Program-made: the position numbers and the translations under genes
Shown here: one piece after another, positions 30,377-35,550 of the stretch
How positions within the stretch are numbered: the stretch's first letter is position 1
Layout: each line of letters begins with the position of its first letter
NCBI GenBank assembly: GCA_036001225.1
Contig: DASYUM010000077.1
Location: 1-35,550, forward strand
Direction of reading: 5' to 3'
DNA: 35,550 nucleotides
From: DASYUM01 sp036001225
GTDB taxonomy: Bacteria; Methylomirabilota; Methylomirabilia; Rokubacteriales; DASRDR01
Notes under the pieces: model-generated
The model's database searches: none
What the model was told of the DNA's origin: nothing
What the model saw: the letters and a program-made list of their open reading frames with translations, nothing else

Positions 30377-31363
30377 ATGAATTGGGCAACGATCAAAACC
30401 GGGCCGACCGCGAGCGCCCTCGTGGTCCTGATGGCCGCCTGGGCCGCGCTGGCCACCGCGGCGGCAGCAGCGGAGTTCCCGGAAAAGCCCCTCCAGCTCG
30501 TGACCCCGTATCCGCCGGGAGGGTCGCATTCGCTGCACGCGGGCATCATCACGACCGCTGCCGAGCCCCACTTCGGGCAGCCGATGATCTCCGTCATCCG
30601 AGCGGGGGGAGGTGGCGTCACCGGCGCCGTGCATGTCTTGCGGAGCGCGCCCGATGGCTACACCATGCTGTTCGGCGATCCGAACCTGAACTCGCTCCGG
30701 CCGCAGGTGGAGGACCTTCCCTTCAAGGTCGACGACTTCGTGGCCGTCGCGCGCATCAACTACTCCCCGTGGGTGTTCGTCGTGCGTCCCGACGCTCCAT
30801 TCCCGCCGACCCCGCAGGGGCTGGCCGAGTACGCCAGACAGCGGCCCGACAAGGTCGTCTACAGCTCCGATAACGTCAACGGCCCGACTTACGTCGTGTT
30901 CGAGCTCTTGAAGCAAAAGACCGGCACCAAGATGCGGGCTGTCAACTTCGGGGGCGGTGGGCCGGCCGTCACCGCCCTGCTCGGGGGGAACACGATGGCC
31001 TATGCCGGGGACCCGAGCGTCGTCGGCGACCACATCAAGGCCGGCAGCCTCAAGGGAGTCTGCGTCACCGATGAGACCCGCTGGAAGGCATTGGCCGACG
31101 TGCCCACCTGCCGGGAGTCGGGCGTCGAGATCGTCTATCACTTCTGGCGCGGGGTGCTGGTCCCGAAGGCCACGCCGCCGGATCGCGTCAAGAAGCTCAG
31201 CGACGGGTTCGCCAAGCTCGTCAAGGACGAAGGGTTCCTCCGCCTGATCAACACGATCAACTCGAGCGTCGCCTTCATCGGCCACGACGAGTTCGCCCAG
31301 TACCTCAAGAGGGAGCAGAAACAGCTCAAGGACCTCTATGACTCGCTGAAGGCCCAGAAGTAG
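30377..31363 (+). CDS. tctC: Tripartite tricarboxylate transporter substrate-binding protein (TctC/Bug family)
   Basis: The frame is open upstream, but GAGGAGG (30364-30370) sets the ATG at 30377, giving 328 residues with a Sec signal peptide (ALVVLMAAWAALATAAAAAEFP). The mature start FPEKPLQLVTPYPPGGSHSLHA is the hallmark of Bug/TctC proteins, followed by SAPDGYTMLFGDPN, VVYSSDNVNGPTYVVFELLKQKTGTKM and FGGGGPAVTALLGGNTMAYAGDPSVV. It delivers a carboxylated or other small organic ligand to the TctA/TctB membrane pair encoded next. Members of this family bind citrate, tartrate, aspartate, glutamate, nicotinate or terephthalate; the ligand is unknown here. Confidence 0.92.
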   Translation: MNWATIKTGPTASALVVLMAAWAALATAAAAAEFPEKPLQLVTPYPPGGSHSLHAGIITTAAEPHFGQPMISVIRAGGGGVTGAVHVLRSAPDGYTMLFGDPNLNSLRPQVEDLPFKVDDFVAVARINYSPWVFVVRPDAPFPPTPQGLAEYARQRPDKVVYSSDNVNGPTYVVFELLKQKTGTKMRAVNFGGGGPAVTALLGGNTMAYAGDPSVVGDHIKAGSLKGVCVTDETRWKALADVPTCRESGVEIVYHFWRGVLVPKATPPDRVKKLSDGFAKLVKDEGFLRLINTINSSVAFIGHDEFAQYLKREQKQLKDLYDSLKAQK

Positions 31364-31432
31364 CGGCATGGCTCGCGCCCGCGACAGCGGCCTCGAGAGG
31401 ACGACCGCTGTGACAGACCCGCCCGAGGCAGG

Positions 31433-31894
31433 GTGACGCGCCGGCCGACGGATCTCGCCGTTCCCATCATCGGCGCGGCGGTGGGCGGCGCCACGCTGAT
31501 CCTGCTGCCCGCGCAGATCCCGGGGGCGTCCCTCGCCGACGTCTCCGAGATGCGTTCTCCGGCGTTCTTTCCGATCGTGGCCGCCACCGCCGTCATCCTG
31601 GCCTCTGTGGCTGACGCGACGCGAGTCCTGGCGGGTGGCGGGGCGAAGGATGCCGAGCCGTGGCGCTGGCGGCGGCCGCTCGGGCTGGCGCTGGCGTTCG
31701 CCCTCTACCTCCTGCTCGTCCCGCTCCTCGGCATGATGACCTCCGCCTTCCTGCTCATGGTGGTCATGTCGCGCGTCTTCGGGTACCCGCGGGCGGGCCG
31801 GGTCCTGGTCGTGGCGCTGGCGACGACGGCCCTGATCTACGTCCTGTTCGAGCGGGTACTCCTGGTCCTGTTTCCGCACGGGCTCATCTTCTGA
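31433..31894 (+). CDS. tctB: Tripartite tricarboxylate transporter small membrane subunit (TctB-like)
   Basis: A GTG start at 31433 gives a 153-residue hydrophobic protein with four predicted helices (LAVPIIGAAVGGATLILLPA; FFPIVAATAVILASVA; PLGLALAFALYLLLVPLLGMMTSAFLLMVVM; RVLVVALATTALIYVLFERVLLVLFP). The pattern matches TctB, and the position between tctC and tctA confirms it. The TctB family is poorly conserved, so the neighbour evidence matters. The stop overlaps the tctA ATG by one base. Confidence 0.88.
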   Translation: MTRRPTDLAVPIIGAAVGGATLILLPAQIPGASLADVSEMRSPAFFPIVAATAVILASVADATRVLAGGGAKDAEPWRWRRPLGLALAFALYLLLVPLLGMMTSAFLLMVVMSRVFGYPRAGRVLVVALATTALIYVLFERVLLVLFPHGLIF

Positions 31895-33384
31895 TGCTGG
31901 AGAATCTGGCCGGCGGGTTTCTGTTCATCCTGAATCCGGCCAGCCTCACCGCCGCCCTCGTCGGGCTGGTGGCCGGGGTGGTCGTGGGCGCCCTCCCGGG
32001 CCTCACCGCCACCATGGCCGTCGCGGTCCTGTCGCCCTTCACCTTCTTCATGCGGCCCGAGATCGGAATCCCGTTTCTGCTCGCGGTGTTCAAGGCGGCC
32101 ATCTACGGCGGCTCCATTCCGGCCATCACCATCAACACGCCGGGGACCGCGGCAGCCGCCGCCACCACGCTGGACGGGCATGCGCTCGCGCGCCGGGGAG
32201 AGGCGATGCGGGCCCTGCAGATGAGCCTCTACGCCTCGGTCTTCGGAGACATGGCCTCGACCCTCCTGCTCATCGTCGCCGCCACCCAGCTGGCCGTCGT
32301 CGCGATCAGGTTCGGCTCGCCCGAGTTCGTGATGCTCTACGTCATCGCGCTCACGATGATCGCTGGCGTGAGCGGGCGAAATGCCGCCCGGGCCTGCCTG
32401 AGCGCGGGAGCCGGGTTCCTGATCGCCGCGATCGGCCTCGACCCCATGTCGGGCCAGCAGCGCTTCACGTTCGGGGTGCCCGATCTGATCGGCGGCATCT
32501 CGTTCGTGCCGTTCCTGATCGGCCTGTTCGCGCTCAGCGAGATCCTGGTGGAAGGCGAGAACCCGCGTCGGCCGGAGGAGGTGATCGAATTCCGGCGAGA
32601 CGAGCCGCGCGTCACCCTCGACGACATGCGCCGGGTGATGCCGACCCTGCTCCGCTCGACCGGCATCGGGTTCTTCATCGGCGTCTTGCCGGGCATCGGC
32701 GCCGAGATCTCGTGCTGGCTGGCCTACGGCACGGCCAAGCGGTTCTCCAAGCACCCCGAACAGTTCGGCCAGGGCGCGATCGAAGGCGTGGCCGCTGCCG
32801 AATCCGGCAACAATGCCGCGTGCCCCGGGGACCTCATCCCCATGATGGTCCTGGGGATTCCCGGCGACACCGTCACCGCGGTGCTCCTGGGGGCCTTCAT
32901 GGCCCAGGGCCTGACGCCGGGGCCCTTGCTCTTCCAGAAACACAGCGTGCTGGTTTACGGATTCTTCGCCATCCTGCTGATCAGCAACCTCATGCTGCTG
33001 GGCGTCGGCCTGGTCGCGATCCGTTACTTCCGCCACATCACCCTGATCCCTGCGGGCCTGCTCTACCCCGTGGTCGCCGGCCTGTGCTTCGCCGGCTCCT
33101 TCGCCGTGAACTCCAGCTACTTCGACCTCCTGGTCACCCTGGCCGGCGGCGTGCTCGGCTACGGCATGCGGAAGACCCAGGTCCCGATTCCGCCCATGGT
33201 GATCGCGATGCTGGTGGCGCCGGGCCTGGAGAGCGCCCTGCGCCAGTCCTTGCTCCTGTCCGACGCCGGGCTGCTCATCTTCGTCTCTCGACCGATCGCC
33301 GGGGGAATGCTCCTGACTCTGATCGCGGCGGTCGGGCTGCTCGTCTGGCAGAACCGTCGACCGCCGCGCCCCTCAGTTGGTTGA
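31894..33384 (+). CDS. tctA: Tripartite tricarboxylate transporter large membrane subunit (TctA)
   Basis: The frame is open upstream through tctB, but the ATG at 31894 (TGATG junction) gives the normal 496 residues starting MLENLAGGFLFILNPASLTAALVGLVAG. Family motifs are VVGALPGLTATMAVAVLSPFTF, AAIYGGSIPAITINTPGTAAAAATTLDGHALARRGEAMRAL, and the second repeat with GVLPGIGAEISCWLAYGTAKRFSKHPEQFGQGAIEGVAAAESGNNA. It forms the main ion-coupled permease of the system. Confidence 0.94.
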   Translation: MLENLAGGFLFILNPASLTAALVGLVAGVVVGALPGLTATMAVAVLSPFTFFMRPEIGIPFLLAVFKAAIYGGSIPAITINTPGTAAAAATTLDGHALARRGEAMRALQMSLYASVFGDMASTLLLIVAATQLAVVAIRFGSPEFVMLYVIALTMIAGVSGRNAARACLSAGAGFLIAAIGLDPMSGQQRFTFGVPDLIGGISFVPFLIGLFALSEILVEGENPRRPEEVIEFRRDEPRVTLDDMRRVMPTLLRSTGIGFFIGVLPGIGAEISCWLAYGTAKRFSKHPEQFGQGAIEGVAAAESGNNAACPGDLIPMMVLGIPGDTVTAVLLGAFMAQGLTPGPLLFQKHSVLVYGFFAILLISNLMLLGVGLVAIRYFRHITLIPAGLLYPVVAGLCFAGSFAVNSSYFDLLVTLAGGVLGYGMRKTQVPIPPMVIAMLVAPGLESALRQSLLLSDAGLLIFVSRPIAGGMLLTLIAAVGLLVWQNRRPPRPSVG

Positions 33385-33413
33385 ACGGCATTCCGCAGGA
33401 TCCCTATCAGGGC

Positions 33414-33431
33414 GGGATCATTCATGATCCC
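33414..33431. promoter_or_regulatory. Near-perfect 18 bp palindrome after tctA
   Basis: GGGATCAT and ATGATCCC are perfect complements separated by TC, 29 nt after the tctA stop. The short centre and AT content suit a dimer-bound operator or a cruciform better than a classic terminator, and no T-run follows. Confidence 0.35.
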
Positions 33432-33591
33432 AGCCAAGTCGGTCGGGCGCAAGCACACTCGGTGGGCGCGGCGGACCGGCTTCGGCGGGCCGCACAATCC
33501 CTTTGTAAATCTCCTCTGCTCACAGGTTTGGTCTCGGCTGAACGAGCAGAGCGATCGGCACCGCTTGCCCGGGTGAGGGTGCGAACCTAGA

Positions 33592-33759
33592 ATGGGAGTC
33601 GTTGCTCAAGGCGGCGCCCCTGTCCAAGAGTGCCCCGAGGACGCGGCGCTGGTCCTTCTCTTCGGCCTCGTGGCCAGCGGCCAGATCCGGCTGCGGCGCC
33701 TTGATGGGTGGCGCCAGATCCCGGCGGCACTGCGCGAACACCGCGCGTCGGCGGCATGA
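33592..33759 (+). CDS. Short orphan ORF, unrecognised
   Basis: The 55-codon frame starts at ATG 33592. The sequence ALVLLFGLVASGQIRLRRLDGW near the middle looks like part of a real, helical protein rather than random frame text. The short proline-poor ending suggests the C-terminal end of a larger protein whose beginning is gone. The flanking inverted repeat and composition change would fit a mobile-element remnant. I do not recognise the family and assign no function. Confidence 0.25.
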   Translation: MGVVAQGGAPVQECPEDAALVLLFGLVASGQIRLRRLDGWRQIPAALREHRASAA

Positions 33760-33830
33760 CGCATCGCGCATTCGGGTCAGCAACGCGTTCGAGTGGCGAC
33801 CCCATATCTGGACATCCCCGACATCGGGTC

Positions 33831-33859
33831 TTTCCGAGGGTCACGCCCCGAGCTATCCT
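33831..33859 (+). promoter_or_regulatory. Weak promoter candidate with TATCCT box
   Basis: TTTCCG (33831-33836), a 17 nt spacer and TATCCT (33854-33859) lie upstream of the orphan signal peptide and the amidohydrolase. The -10 box is identical to the one before mgsA, and the -35 box differs from that one at one base. Confidence 0.35.
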
Positions 33860-33889
33860 GAGCCATCTCGATTTCGAACGGGGGGCGGC

Positions 33890-33955
33890 ATGACAGTTCG
33901 ACGGCCCATCCACACGATCGTCCTGGCTCTCGCCCTCCTCGCCGTGTGGGTGTAG
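33890..33955 (+). pseudogene. Orphan signal peptide (truncated secreted-protein gene)
   Basis: A 21-residue ORF from ATG 33890 encodes MTVRRPIHTIVLALALLAVW with one more residue and then a TAG. It has the basic N-terminus and hydrophobic core of a Sec signal peptide but no mature protein. It looks like the start of a binding-protein gene whose body was deleted, leaving its promoter and leader upstream of the amidohydrolase. A short leader peptide is a less likely alternative. Confidence 0.4.
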
Positions 33956-33991
33956 GAACCTCATCGGGCTTACGGGGAGTCAGAGAAGGAG

Positions 33992-35497
33992 ATGGCGACG
34001 ACGACGCTGGCCGGATGCATCGCGCTGATCGGTCCCGACGCGAAGGCGACCGAGGGCCCCGTCGACATCGTGATCGACGGGAGGCGGATCAGCGCCATCC
34101 GGCCGGCCGGTGTCGCGGCCCCGGAGGGGACGGTGATCGACGCCCGGCGGCGGCTGGTCACGCCCGGGCTCATTAACGGCCATTTTCACTCCCACGAGCA
34201 CTTCCACAAAGGGCGATACGACAACCTGCCGCTCGAGCTGTGGATGAACTACGTCCGGCCGCCCAAACCGATCCCGTTCACCGTTCGGCAGGTCTACCTG
34301 CGGACCATGATCGGCGCGATCGAGGCGCTCCGATCCGGGACCACGACCGTCTGCGATGATGTGAACGTGGCGCCGATCCTGCACCGCGACCACGTGGAGG
34401 CCGTCTTCCAGGCCTACGAGGACGCCGGGATCCGCGCGCACGTCGGGATCACGCTGTTCGACAAGCCCTTCTTTCGCGGCATGCCGTTCGTGGACGAGGA
34501 GTTTCCCGAGGACCTCCTGCGCGCGCTCTCCGGCACCCCGGCGACGCCGCCCGAGGAGATCCTCGCCTTCGCGCGCGAGCTGGCGGCCACCCGCCACCCT
34601 CGCCGGAACCGCGTCGGCTACATCGCGGCGCCGTCCGCCCCGCAGCGCTGCACGGAGGGATTCCTGCGCCAGGTGCGCGCGATGGCCGACGAGTTCGATC
34701 TCCCGGTGATGATGCACGTACAAGAGACCCGCCTTCAGGTCGTGACGGGGCACCTGCTCTTCGGCTCGACGATGGTCGAGTACCTCGATCGGTTGGGGTT
34801 CCTGACGCCGAAGACCGCCCTCATCCATTGCATCTGGCTCAACCCGCGCGAGATCGGGATTCTGGCGCGAGCCGGTGTGACCGTGCAGCACAATCCGACG
34901 TGCAATCTGAAAGTGGGCTCGGGAATCGCCCCCCTTCGGGCGCTGCTCGACGCCGGGGTGAACGTGAGTCTGGGCACCGACGGCTGCGGTTCGGTGGAGA
35001 CGACGGACATGCAGAAGGCGGTGCTGACCGCCGCGCTCTTGCAGAAGATCCGAGGCAGCGATCACCGGCGATGGGTCGGCGCCGAGGAGGCCTGGGCGGC
35101 CGGCACGATCGGCGGTGCCCGGGCTCTCGGCCGCGATGACGAGCTCGGCGCGGTGGCGGTCGGCCGCATCGCGGACCTGGCCGCCTATCGCCTGGACAGC
35201 ATTCCCTTCACGCCGCTCAACAACCTGCTGCGCCAGCTGGTCTATGCCGAGACCGGCGCGAATCTGGACATGGTCTTCGTGGACGGTGAGCCCGTGGTGA
35301 TGAACGGGCGACTAACGAGAGTCGACGAGTCGGCGTTGCTGTCGGAGATTGCCGCCGAGCACGCCACGCTGTTGCCGTTGATCGAGGAGGCCGAACGGAG
35401 CGTGGAGCCGATTCGGGCCGCCTACCAGCGAATCTACGATCGCTGCCAGGCGGCCGGCATCGCGGCCGACACCTTCCCGGCGCGCCTCCCGGACTAG
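33992..35497 (+). CDS. Amidohydrolase family protein (guanine deaminase/SsnA/TrzN-like)
   Basis: The 501-residue metal hydrolase has HxH in GLINGHFHSHEHFHKG (His64, His66), an extra His-rich stretch after it, a third metal His in MMHVQETRLQ (about 243), a fourth His in LIHCIWLNPREIG (about 280), and the Asp in VSLGTDGCGSVETTDMQ (about 331). VTVQHNPTCNLKVGSG is the family substrate-loop motif. It is related to, but clearly distinct from, the amidohydrolase at 28405. The AAGGAG site directly abuts the ATG with no spacer, so the start could be inefficient; GGGGAG at 33974-33979 is an alternative site. The reaction is probably deamination or hydrolysis of an N-containing compound; substrate unknown. 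The stop lies in repeat copy 6. Confidence 0.9.
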   Translation: MATTTLAGCIALIGPDAKATEGPVDIVIDGRRISAIRPAGVAAPEGTVIDARRRLVTPGLINGHFHSHEHFHKGRYDNLPLELWMNYVRPPKPIPFTVRQVYLRTMIGAIEALRSGTTTVCDDVNVAPILHRDHVEAVFQAYEDAGIRAHVGITLFDKPFFRGMPFVDEEFPEDLLRALSGTPATPPEEILAFARELAATRHPRRNRVGYIAAPSAPQRCTEGFLRQVRAMADEFDLPVMMHVQETRLQVVTGHLLFGSTMVEYLDRLGFLTPKTALIHCIWLNPREIGILARAGVTVQHNPTCNLKVGSGIAPLRALLDAGVNVSLGTDGCGSVETTDMQKAVLTAALLQKIRGSDHRRWVGAEEAWAAGTIGGARALGRDDELGAVAVGRIADLAAYRLDSIPFTPLNNLLRQLVYAETGANLDMVFVDGEPVVMNGRLTRVDESALLSEIAAEHATLLPLIEEAERSVEPIRAAYQRIYDRCQAAGIAADTFPARLPD

Positions 35498-35550
35498 GTC
35501 ATGGGAGGGGGCCTCGACGGCCCCCTCCCAGACCCAACCCCCCTTTTGGG
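35494..35550 (+). repeat. Intergenic palindromic module, copy 6 (stop-codon side), cut by window end
   Basis: CTAGGTCATGGG includes the amidohydrolase stop and leads into the perfect 11 bp stem GGGAGGGGGCC/GGCCCCCTCCC with loop TCGAC, then CAGACCC and the start of the second stem (CCCAA...TTTTGGG). It matches copies 2 and 5 and presumably continues beyond the window. Confidence 0.7.

Larger units (their letters stand above)
33385..33991. other. 607 bp gene-poor stretch with decayed elements
   Basis: The stretch contains an 18 bp palindrome (33414-33431), a lower-GC patch with an 8 bp inverted repeat (CTCTGCTC at 33514-33521 and GAGCAGAG at 33544-33551), a 55-codon orphan ORF (33592-33759), a promoter-like pair (33831-33859) and an orphan signal peptide (33890-33955). 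No intact gene of a known family is seen on either strand. Confidence 0.55.

Noticed and set aside
1..35550. CRISPR array, tRNA, rRNA, intact insertion sequence or phage genes
   Set aside because: Looked for regularly spaced direct repeats, tRNA arms with a T-loop, transposase motifs and phage structural genes on both strands; none were seen.

Overview
The window is a GC-rich bacterial chromosome segment with about 28 confident genes. All are on the + strand, and most are packed into operons with ATGA, GTGA or TGATG junctions. The gene content is dominated by solute import and by breakdown of nitrogen compounds: oligopeptide-, polyamine-, branched-chain-amino-acid- and sugar-type ABC systems, a tripartite tricarboxylate-type (TTT) system, FAD amine oxidases and amidohydrolases. 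This style fits large-genome, GC-rich soil or sediment bacteria. Candidatus Rokubacteria/Methylomirabilota or a proteobacterium is my guess, but no marker gene is present to fix the taxonomy.

Layout. Positions 1-2510 hold the end of an oligopeptide-type binding protein and its two permeases. Positions 2576-9933 form a putative catabolic operon: Tat-exported PotD-like binding protein, PotA-like ATPase, PotB- and PotC-like permeases, an alpha/beta hydrolase, and two different FAD-dependent amine/amino-acid oxidoreductases. A 400 bp gap with a promoter candidate and a possible RidA remnant leads into a complete LivJ-H-M-G-F-type transporter (10334-15408).

The centrepiece is 15482-25159, eight consecutive genes that read as a complete N-methylglutamate (NMG) pathway for methylamine oxidation. 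They are the three split glutamate-synthase-like subunits of NMG synthase (mgsA, mgsB, mgsC), the four sarcosine-oxidase-like subunits of NMG dehydrogenase (mgdB, mgdC, mgdD, mgdA) and a GlnT/GmaS-type ligase (gmaS). In this pathway methylamine is activated on glutamate to gamma-glutamylmethylamide, converted to NMG, then oxidised to glutamate and formaldehyde (or methylene-tetrahydrofolate). A candidate promoter and a strong ribosome binding site precede mgsA.

Positions 25335-29751 hold a sugar-type ABC importer without an ATPase, coupled to an ATZ/TRZ-type amidohydrolase. A GAF-like protein follows, then a tctC-tctB-tctA set (30377-33384). Positions 33385-33991 are decayed: palindromes, a 55-codon orphan ORF and an orphan signal peptide. 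A second amidohydrolase (33992-35497) follows.

A second layer of interest is a family of intergenic palindromic modules. Six copies are visible, near 541-617, 13648-13727, 13843-13922, 22488-22541, 25156-25253 and 35494-35550. Each has a strong G/C hairpin directly beside a coding region. Three copies lie just after a stop codon and share the flank CTAGNTCATGGG, which includes the TAG stop. Three lie in the opposite orientation just before a start codon, where the hairpin touches or overlaps the translation start.
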